Positions 38,093 to 47,376 of a stretch of DNA of 64,000 nucleotides are shown piece by piece. The stretch is from positions 1 through 64,000 of the forward strand of contig JAPOUQ010000081.1 in the NCBI GenBank assembly GCA_026708585.1, given 5' to 3'. Each line of letters begins with the position of its first letter. The stretch's first letter is position 1. Source of the DNA: Gammaproteobacteria bacterium. GTDB taxonomy: Bacteria > Pseudomonadota > Gammaproteobacteria > Arenicellales > Poriferihabitantaceae. The notes under the pieces are model-generated. The model did no database searches. It was not told the DNA's origin and saw only the letters and a program-made list of their open reading frames with translations. The position numbers and the translations under genes are program-made.

Positions 38093-38611
38093 ATGAGTGA
38101 ACGCAAATTTATTGCGACCAATATCGCAGTTTTGACTATCTCTGACACACGGACAGAATACGATGACCGCTCGGGCTCTGTACTCGTAAGTCGATTGACT
38201 CAAGCAGGTCATAATCTCTACGAAAAAGCCATCGTGATGGACGACATTTACCAGATTCGAGCGATCGTATCTACATGGATAGCAAATGCAGACATCCAGA
38301 TCATCATTACATCCGGTGGAACAGGTGTTAGCGGTAGGGACGGTTCCCCAGAGGCGGTTTATCCATTATTCGACAAAACTCTTGAGGGTTTCGGAGAAAT
38401 GTTTCGTGTCTTATCCTATGAAGATATTGGTACATCGACTCTTCAGTCGCGAACGTTGGCTGGTGTCGCAAACGGAACCTATATATTTGTTCTTCCAGGA
38501 TCACCGGGTGCTGTGAAATTAGCATGGAAAAAGCTGATATCCCATCAACTGGATTATCGAACCCGACCCTGCAATTTAGTGGAGATGATGCCTAGACTGT
38601 TGGAAAAGTAA
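38093..38611 (+). CDS. moaB: Molybdenum cofactor biosynthesis protein B
   Basis: MoaB/MogA-fold protein that acts at the adenylylation or molybdate-insertion stage. The signature ITSGGTGVSGRDGSPEAVYPLF and the later FVLPGSPGAVKLAW are clear. The length is 172 residues. It is divergent from moaD with a 92-bp shared control region. MoaB versus MogA cannot be separated strictly by reading, though the length and context favour MoaB. Confidence 0.9.
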   Translation: MSERKFIATNIAVLTISDTRTEYDDRSGSVLVSRLTQAGHNLYEKAIVMDDIYQIRAIVSTWIANADIQIIITSGGTGVSGRDGSPEAVYPLFDKTLEGFGEMFRVLSYEDIGTSTLQSRTLAGVANGTYIFVLPGSPGAVKLAWKKLISHQLDYRTRPCNLVEMMPRLLEK

Positions 38612-38636
38612 GTCCGCGGCCTGACGAGAAAATTGT

Positions 38637-40142
38637 TTATTGGGTTACTTCACTCGGGAACGCCCATTCATTGTAACCTCCTTGACCTCGATACCATAAT
38701 ACTTGTTCGTTAGTCTTTTCCCCATGATTCCATCGAGGTTTATTGCCGAGAGCTTGTGCGTTCATGATTTTGAGACGTCGACGTTGGCTCTGGATTATTT
38801 TTTCGTATAGAAGTGTAGGATTCCATTTTTCTTGAATTTCATCAAGAAAAGAGTTTACTAGGTTTGAATTATCCGGCATACGTGCGATATTGGTTCGCTC
38901 GTTTGGATCATTGTCTAAATCATATAACATATAAGGATCTTCATTTGACCAAATGAATTTGTAGGGCTTTCGCAGAATCATCAACATTGGCGAGATTGCA
39001 CTTTCAGCAAGATACTCTGCATAGAGAGATCTGTTTAATTCAGAACCTTCGCTTATCCACTGGGTAAGGTCTATGCCATCGAGTTTATCAATATTACTAG
39101 ACCAACCAGAGCCTTCAGCAAGACCCATAAGTGTTGGCAGAAGGTCGACAAGCGAAACCGGACTGACAATTCGTTTTGCAGGTTGATTCGGTATGGCCAT
39201 AAACAGGGGCACTCGAATAGATGACTCAAAAAAGTGTTTTTTGAACCACAAGCCTCTTTCGCCAAGCATATCACCGTGATCGGAAGTGAATATCACCACT
39301 GTTTCATTTGTTATGCCTGCATCGGACAGGCTCTTCAGAATTTTTCCAATTTGATTGTCCAGAAAACTGATTGAGCCAAAATAAGCTCTTCGTGCACGGG
39401 AAATGTCTACTTCATCGAAAACGGTATTTAGTATCGAAAAATCTGCCAGTAATCGTTGTGAATGAGGGTCGTGTTCTTCTGGCTTCAGTGCTGGGACTGA
39501 TAGAGGAGGAATCATTCTTTCTCTATAGATATCCCAATATTCTTTCCGACACAAATACGGTTCATGTGGGTGGGTGAAGGAAACCTGAAGGAAGAAGGGG
39601 TCTTTGTTTTTCAACCGTCTCAGATTATCGAGATGCTTGATCGTTTCTCTTGTGACCATTTCATCGAACTGAATTTGCACGGAGTCCTCGCATATACCTG
39701 ATATCAAGACACTTCGGCTGTCGTTAGTATCTCTTTTCCCTTCGTTATTCCAGTTGGGTACCCATGAGAAATCCGCTGGGTAAATGTCAGGAGTTAATCT
39801 CTCGTTAAATCCATGGTATTGGTCGGGTCCGATAAAGTGTATTTTCCCTGATAGAGTCGTGAGATACCCAGAGTCGCGGAGGTAATGAGCATATGTTGGT
39901 ATGCATGCGGGTAGTTCAGCTGCATTATCATAAACGCCGATATCAGAGCAAAGTAAACCGGTGGCCATTGAGGATCGAGATGGTGCACATAGTGGAAAGT
40001 TGCAGTATGCATTTTCAAACAAAATGGAATTTTTGACTAATTGATCAAGATTGGGTGTATGACAGACCGGGTTACCATAAGCACCGATCGATTTGGCCAT
40101 GAGTTGATCAGCTTGAATCAGAAGAATGTTTGGTTTTTTCAT
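38637..40142 (-). CDS. betC: Choline-sulfatase
   Basis: This enzyme hydrolyses choline-O-sulfate to choline, giving glycine-betaine precursor and sulfate. The formylglycine motif CAPSR lies in NFPLCAPSRSSMATG at about residues 52-56. The metal ligands (QADQ near the N terminus and FTSDHGDMLGERGLW) are present. VYDNAAELPACIPTYAHYLR and SGKIHFIGPDQYHGFNERLT closely match rhizobial BetC. I start at ATG 40142, giving 501 residues; the open frame adds 12 residues upstream. No betA, betB or transporter gene is adjacent, and the formylglycine-generating enzyme is not in the window. Confidence 0.85.
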   Translation of the reverse strand: MKKPNILLIQADQLMAKSIGAYGNPVCHTPNLDQLVKNSILFENAYCNFPLCAPSRSSMATGLLCSDIGVYDNAAELPACIPTYAHYLRDSGYLTTLSGKIHFIGPDQYHGFNERLTPDIYPADFSWVPNWNNEGKRDTNDSRSVLISGICEDSVQIQFDEMVTRETIKHLDNLRRLKNKDPFFLQVSFTHPHEPYLCRKEYWDIYRERMIPPLSVPALKPEEHDPHSQRLLADFSILNTVFDEVDISRARRAYFGSISFLDNQIGKILKSLSDAGITNETVVIFTSDHGDMLGERGLWFKKHFFESSIRVPLFMAIPNQPAKRIVSPVSLVDLLPTLMGLAEGSGWSSNIDKLDGIDLTQWISEGSELNRSLYAEYLAESAISPMLMILRKPYKFIWSNEDPYMLYDLDNDPNERTNIARMPDNSNLVNSFLDEIQEKWNPTLLYEKIIQSQRRRLKIMNAQALGNKPRWNHGEKTNEQVLWYRGQGGYNEWAFPSEVTQ

Positions 40143-40290
40143 GGTTATGATCTGTAAAAGTAAAGAAAGAAACAACAATTTGCATCATTGTTGACATGAT
40201 CTGGCATTTTTTTAGTCAATCAATAACCAGAAAAATGACATGGGCTAATTATCCGTTTTTTGGTATCTATCAGGGGTAAAATATTTTCGT

Positions 40291-40321
40291 TCGGGTCAAA
40301 CAATCGTAAGTTTTGACCCGA
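40291..40321. promoter_or_regulatory. 10-bp inverted repeat between betC and fxsA
   Basis: TCGGGTCAAA and TTTGACCCGA form a perfect 10-bp dyad with an 11-nt centre, in the divergent gap 149 bp from betC and 91 bp from fxsA. No T-run follows on either strand, so an operator is more likely than a terminator. Confidence 0.45.
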
Positions 40322-40411
40322 TTCAGTTCCACATTTACCAGTGGATTAAAATATGCACAGACCAATGCTTACTCCCATGATCATATTCTTTTACCATTTG
40401 ATGAAGATTTG

Positions 40412-40849
40412 ATGAAAATTCTGTTTCTATTGTTTTTGCTTATACCGTTAGTTGAGATTTATTTTCTTATACAAATCGGCTCTCTGATTGGTTCACCCTT
40501 GACTATTATCTTGGTCGTATTGACGGCATTGATTGGAATCATGCTCGTTAAAGCACAAGGAATAATTACCTTGAATCGAATCCAGGAACGTCTGGACAGT
40601 CGAACAGTACCGGGCCTTGAAATTATGGAAGGCTTTGCTTTATTCCTTGCAGGAGCGTTGCTGTTGACCCCTGGTTTTGTTACCGATGCAGTTGGATTTA
40701 TCTGTCTCACACCAGCGCTCAGAAGATGGATTATTTTTCGCTTATTCCGAGGAATATCAGTTTCGGGTAATGAAGATCATCAAAAGCAAACCAGGCACCC
40801 AAATGGCCATTCACGAGTGATTGATGGTGAATATCGAGAAATCGACTAA
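40412..40849 (+). CDS. fxsA: FxsA-family membrane protein
   Basis: FxsA is a small cytoplasmic membrane protein; in E. coli its overproduction relieves phage T7 exclusion by the F plasmid. Residues 1-80 hold hydrophobic segments with the family's LLIPLVEIYFLIQIGSLIG and TALIGIMLVKAQG, followed by LLLTPGFVTDAVGFICLTP. The tail is hydrophilic. I start at ATG 40412, preceded by GAAG, giving 145 residues; the longer open frame adds 33 unrelated residues. The position just before groES is conserved in several gammaproteobacteria. Confidence 0.9.
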   Translation: MKILFLLFLLIPLVEIYFLIQIGSLIGSPLTIILVVLTALIGIMLVKAQGIITLNRIQERLDSRTVPGLEIMEGFALFLAGALLLTPGFVTDAVGFICLTPALRRWIIFRLFRGISVSGNEDHQKQTRHPNGHSRVIDGEYREID

Positions 40850-41054
40850 CACACTGATATTGTTCATAACATTTAACAACTCACTCTTAACCCAGATTTA
40901 ACTGTAAGAGAAAACTTTGAATTGTCGGTCATCAAAATATAAAAACCAATAAATTCAGCTGATACTGGTTAATCCTTTCTCGTTATATGGATGATCTGGA
41001 GTTTGTACAGACTGGCTCCGATAAAAAAATTCAAAAAATTGTCTTTTGACTACT

Positions 41055-41082
41055 TGAAATCTGTCGGACAAACACCACAATT
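41055..41082 (+). promoter_or_regulatory. Possible sigma32-type promoter of groESL
   Basis: CTTGAAA (-35 core TTGAAA at 41055-41060), a 14-bp spacer and CCACAATT (41075-41082) resemble the heat-shock sigma32 pattern (CTTGAAA, N11-16, CCCCATNT), with six of eight -10 positions matching. The -10 runs into the CIRCE element. Confidence 0.4.
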
Positions 41083-41107
41083 AGCACTCGCTCGTTGTGA
41101 GTGCTAA
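41081..41107. promoter_or_regulatory. CIRCE operator (HrcA binding site)
   Basis: TTAGCACTC, a 9-bp spacer and GAGTGCTAA match the CIRCE consensus at every position. HrcA binds CIRCE and represses groESL at normal temperature. The site lies 99 bp before the groES start. hrcA itself is not in the window. Confidence 0.96.
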
Positions 41108-41206
41108 CAGAAACCGATTGGAGTTCTTCTGTTTGTCTGCACTGAGTGAAATTAGTTCTATCCCTAAATTTTAATTTAACGATTCGTAAACAGGAGATTT
41201 GATCAA

Positions 41207-41497
41207 ATGAAAATGCGTCCACTCCATGATCGGGTTGTCGTCAGACGAACCGAAGATGAGCGTACCAGCCCCGGTGGCATTGTGATTCCCGATACTGCAA
41301 CTGAAAAGCCTATGAAAGGTGAAGTTTTGGCTATTGGAAATGGCAAAAAACTTGATAACGGTGAAGTCCGAGCACTTGATGTCAAAGTTGGTGATTCCGT
41401 TTTATTCGGAAAATACTCGGGTACTGAAGTCAAAATTGACGGAGAAGACATACTCGTGATGCGTGAAGACGACATTATGGCCGTCTTAGAAGGTTAA
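41207..41497 (+). CDS. groES: Co-chaperonin GroES
   Basis: GroES caps the GroEL cavity during ATP-driven protein folding. [18 protein letters not shown], the mobile loop [20 protein letters not shown] and [21 protein letters not shown] are standard. The length is 96 residues. AGGAGA at 41192-41197 gives a strong ribosome binding site, unlike most genes in this window. It is the first gene of the groESL operon under CIRCE. Confidence 0.98.
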   Translation: MKMRPLHDRVVVRRTEDERTSPGGIVIPDTATEKPMKGEVLAIGNGKKLDNGEVRALDVKVGDSVLFGKYSGTEVKIDGEDILVMREDDIMAVLEG

Positions 41498-41533
41498 TCA
41501 GTTAATTCAGATATTACTTAAATGAGGATTTAA

Positions 41534-43168
<1,635 letters not shown>

Positions 43169-43186
43169 TCATCTTGTATGGCATCC

Positions 43187-43220
43187 AATAAAAAAGGCCC
43201 TGAATGGGGCCTTTTTTATT
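43187..43220 (+). terminator. Intrinsic terminator of groESL
   Basis: A perfect 14-bp stem (AATAAAAAAGGCCC with GGGCCTTTTTTATT) around a 6-nt loop, 18 bp after the groEL stop, with the T-run in the right arm. The A-run on the left arm could let it work in both directions. Confidence 0.93.
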
Positions 43221-43571
43221 GGTTTGCAAAAAAAAAACAAAAATCAAACTCGATTTCTGAACGATCAGTTTTTCACTTAAGCGTTGGCTGACAACACGGT
43301 GTAAAATCAGCTCCTGTACTCTGTACCGAGGGGGTAAACATACCTTACTTCTTGAAGTTAATTCGGTTTTGACAAATATTCGAGGGCATTGATTTCACAC
43401 CCCGGTCCCATAGACAGTCGATTCCAAGTATCAGTATCGCGAACCGACAGCATTTGGTCTCTATAGATCGCGTGTTAGCACAACTCAACAACCTATTCAA
43501 GTAACTTTGCCGTGGTTCCCCGTGCCTCTGGTCCATATCTAGCAGTGAAGCAGAAACGATTAGTCACCAAA
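43221..43571. other. Gap between groESL terminator and Calx-beta gene
   Basis: No gene, repeat or clear regulatory site seen in these 350 bp. Confidence 0.4.
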
Positions 43572-44087
43572 TTAACGATAACGACCTAGACAGGTGTAAC
43601 TGTCTTGCTTGATCGTGGCCGTTGCCGTGAAATCACATGGCCAATGTTGTCCACCATGACTACATGAAGGTTCCCTCCACTCATTCAAGACCAGGGATTC
43701 CGGCTGGGTGAGTACAACCTTCACCGTCTCGTTATTTTCGCAGAGCCTGTCCCACAGGGTCTTTATTTTCACAGTACCGGAGCTATGGGCTTGTTGATCC
43801 CAGCAAACGGTTCCGCTGTTTGGGCGGTAGTCCCGATCTTCGGTTGCTGTCCCTTCTTCGGTTCTGTACTGATAACAGGTACGCCAAGGAGCAGTATTAG
43901 GTTGTCCATTGACCCAAAGTCGAAATGACATCTTGATATCTTTCCCTTCATAAACTGCATCGTGGTGTGCCTTGATCTGTAACGAAAGACGGGAATCCTG
44001 AAAATACAATGGCTGATCTGCACTCGCGAACTAAAGAAAAGTTATGAGTAACAAAAGCGGTGACAGAAAAATTGAAAGATTTTTCAT
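43572..44087 (-). pseudogene. Secreted Calx-beta-like protein, interrupted by an amber codon
   Basis: From the ATG at 44087, with AGGAG about 8 nt upstream, the frame reads MKNLSIFLSPLLLLITFL, then TAG (44031-44033), then FASADQPLYFQDSR and on without further interruption. The first part plus FASA is a complete signal peptide with a cleavage site after ASA, so the stop lies inside the signal peptide of one continuous gene. The mature part (about 145 residues) has a Calx-beta pattern: GTATEDRDYRPNSGTVCW, then TVKIKTLWDRLCENNETVKV and VLTQPES. It also has several cysteines, which suggests disulfides in the periplasm or outside the cell. Nonsense decay, suppression or a base-call error are all possible. 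Confidence 0.7.
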
Positions 44088-44803
44088 CTTTGGAATCTCC
44101 TCATTTTTGTTAATTTGTAACATGAAGGTATAGTAAGAGAATATTCTAGGGATTTTTTTCTTTAGAGATTTTTCGATTTTATTAGCCTGAGGAAGGCTTG
44201 ACAGATATTCAATCTCGATACTGAACTCTCTCTGTCAGACAAGTGAAAAATGAACTACTCCTAGAACTCTTCCCAGTTGAATCCATGAGTCCTTTTCAGT
44301 ATTATGAAGTCTAAAAATATCCAACGAAATAAGCAGTTATACACAAAGACTTCAGACTACACAAATTTGAACGCATCAAATCAAACGTTCAGAAATGAAC
44401 TCAACTATCATGCTCCTAGATCTCTGTAAAACTCCTTACGGTCAGGATCATCCCGTGCGAATGTTCAGATTGATTGTAGCAAACAAAGATGAAATTTGAT
44501 GACCAGCCAGACTAAACGCATGACGACCAAGAGAATTTTACGGTTGTTGTCGAACCCGCAAGTAGTTATCGGATATTCCGTGTTCCGTCGAATTGATGTC
44601 GATAATCTCGCATGAGACAATCGATTACGGATATATCTGGAAAAATTGGTAAAATTCTCATCCATAACGCGGTGAAATTGGAGAGCAATGACCAATAACC
44701 TTTGCGATATCCTAGACAAAACAGTAGCAACTGCCAACTGATACCGAACTTTATCCGGTTTCACAAAGCAGGCTGATTTTCTGTTTTCCAATTCAACACA
44801 AAA
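44088..44803. other. Gene-poor stretch before galE
   Basis: About 700 bp. A minus-strand open frame (44465-44869) overlaps the start of galE and has no recognisable domain. I see no supported gene, and no clear promoter for galE. Confidence 0.4.
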
Positions 44804-45838
44804 ATGAGCGATCAATCCATGAAGAACAGGGTCATGGTCACCGGTGGAGCCGGATATATCGGTTCTCACGCCGTCTTGAAACTACTTCAGGCAGGTTACT
44901 ATGTTTGCGTGATAGACAATCTGTATTCCGGTCATCGTTGGGCAGTCCCTCAAGAAGCCATTTTCCTGCATCTGGATATTCATGATCGGGAGGGATTATC
45001 CAAAGCAATCATTCAACATCAGATTGATTCAGTGATTCACTTCGCTGGACATATTGTTGTTTCTGAATCAGTTCAAAATCCCTCAAAATATTACCAAAAC
45101 AACGTACTTGGATCATTGAATTTAATCAAATGCTGCATTCATCATAAGATAAAACACTTTGTGTTCTCTTCAAGCGCAGCCGTTTATGGAATTCCAGACT
45201 CCAGACAGGTTCATGAAAGAGATCGATTAACTCCGATCAATCCATATGGTCGAAGCAAATTGATGACAGAGTGGATGCTTGAAGATTTTTCGAAATCAAT
45301 TCCGGATACATTTCGATATGCAGCTTTGCGATACTTCAACGTCGCTGGAGCCAATATGCAGGGAAGCCTTGGCCAATCAACAGCGAATGCTACACACTTA
45401 ATCAAGGCAGCATCAGAAGCAGTCTGTGGACTAAGGCCATTTTTGTCGATCTATGGAGATGATTATGACACGCCTGATGGTACATGTGTACGGGATTATA
45501 TTCATGTTGATGATCTCGCCGAAGCACACCTCCATGCATTGAAGTTCATTCAACTGCAAGACCAAAGCATTACTCTTAATTGTGGATATGGACTTGGTTA
45601 TAGCGTTCAGGAAGTAATTGATTGCATGAAGTTGATCAGCGGTAGTAAGTTCCCAGTCAAGATTGAAGCAAGACGTCCTGGTGATCCACCACAGTTAATT
45701 GCCAATCCCGATAAGATCCAGAAACTTCTGAAATGGGTGCCAAAGCATAATAATCTTGAACAGATCTGCCAATCTGCATTGGACTGGGAGTCAAAATTAC
45801 TTACAGGTATCCCAAAACGATTTAGTATCTTCGACTGA
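44804..45838 (+). CDS. galE: UDP-glucose 4-epimerase
   Basis: GalE interconverts UDP-glucose and UDP-galactose. The NAD loop VTGGAGYIGSH is at about residues 12-22. FSSSAAVYG holds the active-site serine, and the YGRSKLM catalytic YxxxK follows. ALRYFNVAGA and the C-terminal substrate region (EARRPGDPP) are typical. The length is 344 residues. The N terminus is a few residues longer than in E. coli (MSDQSMKNRV). No other galactose genes are adjacent, so it probably serves envelope sugar supply, like ugd at 11 kb. Confidence 0.93.
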   Translation: MSDQSMKNRVMVTGGAGYIGSHAVLKLLQAGYYVCVIDNLYSGHRWAVPQEAIFLHLDIHDREGLSKAIIQHQIDSVIHFAGHIVVSESVQNPSKYYQNNVLGSLNLIKCCIHHKIKHFVFSSSAAVYGIPDSRQVHERDRLTPINPYGRSKLMTEWMLEDFSKSIPDTFRYAALRYFNVAGANMQGSLGQSTANATHLIKAASEAVCGLRPFLSIYGDDYDTPDGTCVRDYIHVDDLAEAHLHALKFIQLQDQSITLNCGYGLGYSVQEVIDCMKLISGSKFPVKIEARRPGDPPQLIANPDKIQKLLKWVPKHNNLEQICQSALDWESKLLTGIPKRFSIFD

Positions 45839-45861
45839 GAATCGTGAAAAATACACGTTTC

Positions 45862-46287
45862 CTATTCAGGTCCGGGTATCACAGCAGTGGCTTCAATCTC
45901 CATCACCCACTCCGGTCTTGCTAGACCTTGGACAATTAATCCGGTCGATACAGGGTAAATGCCCTTTAACCATTTGCCAATCGCTTGATAAACATCATCG
46001 CGATACTTTCGATCGGTGATAAAGACCTGAATTCTACAAATGTGCTCCAGACTTGCACCGACTTCTTCCAATAGTTGATTTACATTTTGCATTGCTTGAT
46101 CGGCCTGTGCATAGGCACTTTGATCAGCAATACTTTCAAAATTATCAATATCCTGACCGACTTGACCACGCACGAAAACCATAGTGCCATTTGCACAAAC
46201 CACTTGGCATAAATCATTGTTGAGTTTCTGGGTGGGATAGGTATCTCTCGTATTGAATTTACGATGTCGATAATGGATATTACTCAT
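45862..46287 (-). CDS. RidA-family (YjgF/YER057c) protein
   Basis: RidA enzymes hydrolyse reactive imines and enamines from PLP enzymes. The 141-residue protein has VFVRGQVGQD, the QADQAMQNVNQLLEEVGASLEHI helix region and the C-terminal GLARPEWVMEIEATA with the conserved arginine expected in active RidA. It is convergent with galE and downstream of the AmgK-like gene on the same strand. It belongs to one of the less-studied Rid subgroups, so the exact substrate is open. Confidence 0.85.
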   Translation of the reverse strand: MSNIHYRHRKFNTRDTYPTQKLNNDLCQVVCANGTMVFVRGQVGQDIDNFESIADQSAYAQADQAMQNVNQLLEEVGASLEHICRIQVFITDRKYRDDVYQAIGKWLKGIYPVSTGLIVQGLARPEWVMEIEATAVIPGPE

Positions 46288-46353
46288 GGCTATCGTTTGG
46301 ATTAGGTAAATAAAATAGATGGTGAATCATGTCGAAAGATGCAAATAGAATAA

Positions 46354-47376
46354 CTAATGATCGTTGTATATTTTCAATATCTGCTCCCGACTCAGTTCAT
46401 AGCTAACGGAGCGTAATTCTACATCCAGACTTTGAAACCAATTCTTGATCCTTCTCAGTTTTGGGTCTCTGAATGACTTGGCTATGTGCTCGATAACTCG
46501 CGGCATGTATGCCATGTATGCTGGTTTATTATCCCTGACCCAGAGTCGAGCAAATATTCCAGCAATTTTCATGTGTCTTGCAGCGCCAAATATCGAGCAA
46601 TGTTGCAAAAAATCCTTCCGTTCAACCTCATCTTCTCGCAGTGATAAATATAAATCAAGCATATTCTTAAATAGTTTTTTTGGTATGTCCCTTCGTGCAT
46701 CTTGAAGTAAAGAAACAAAATCGTAGGCGCAGGATCCGACTAATGCGTCCTGATAATCCAATACTGCACATTCACCATCAACTTGCATCAGGTTATCTAC
46801 GTGATAGTCGCGAAGGACAAGAGAATAGTCCAAGGGTGCGAGTCTGTCATATATTTCGAACCACTCATAAACGAAATCATCCCGGACAACTTTCGGTGGG
46901 CTTTTCTCAGCAATCAGTGGCAAATACCAATCCACAAATAACACCGCCTCATGAATAAAATGCTGCCAATTAAAGTAGGAGAGTTTTACTTCGTCAGACT
47001 TTGGATTGTTATGCAGTTTGGCTAATAAGTGTATGGCTTGAGAATATAAAGCAGTCTCATCAGCATCTTCGTTTAGAAGCCGAGTGAAGGTCATATCGCC
47101 CAAATCCTCGATCAAAGCGAATCCTTTCGATAAGTTATAGTTGTAGATTTTTGGACAACGAATCCCCAGTTTTTGCAAATGCAGGCTAATTTGAATAAAG
47201 GCTTCTAGGTTTTCTTTGTCAGGCGGTGCATCCATGAACATCACATTACGCCCATTATATTCTAGACGATGGTACTGACGAAAGGAGGCATCTGGAGTAA
47301 GGCTGGTAAGTTTCGAGCCCGAGTAACCTGAATCGGTTAGAAATTGACTAACCTCCAGGAATTTTTTGTCATCCAT
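46354..47376 (-). CDS. amgK: AmgK-like anomeric sugar kinase (aminoglycoside-phosphotransferase fold)
   Basis: The APH-fold kinase has the catalytic LRDYHVDNLM (the HxDxxxxN loop) and the metal-binding AVLDYQDALVG (DYQD), as in Pseudomonas AmgK. AmgK phosphorylates N-acetylmuramate or GlcNAc at the anomeric carbon in peptidoglycan recycling. The length, 340 residues, fits. The start directly abuts the glnD stop. The usual partner murU (MurNAc-1-P uridylyltransferase) is not adjacent. The assignment rests on motifs and size, and another small-molecule kinase remains possible. Confidence 0.75.
   Translation of the reverse strand: MDDKKFLEVSQFLTDSGYSGSKLTSLTPDASFRQYHRLEYNGRNVMFMDAPPDKENLEAFIQISLHLQKLGIRCPKIYNYNLSKGFALIEDLGDMTFTRLLNEDADETALYSQAIHLLAKLHNNPKSDEVKLSYFNWQHFIHEAVLFVDWYLPLIAEKSPPKVVRDDFVYEWFEIYDRLAPLDYSLVLRDYHVDNLMQVDGECAVLDYQDALVGSCAYDFVSLLQDARRDIPKKLFKNMLDLYLSLREDEVERKDFLQHCSIFGAARHMKIAGIFARLWVRDNKPAYMAYMPRVIEHIAKSFRDPKLRRIKNWFQSLDVELRSVSYELSREQILKIYNDH

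Noticed and set aside
44465..44869. 134-codon minus-strand frame
   Set aside because: It overlaps the galE start, has no recognisable domain and no ribosome binding site.
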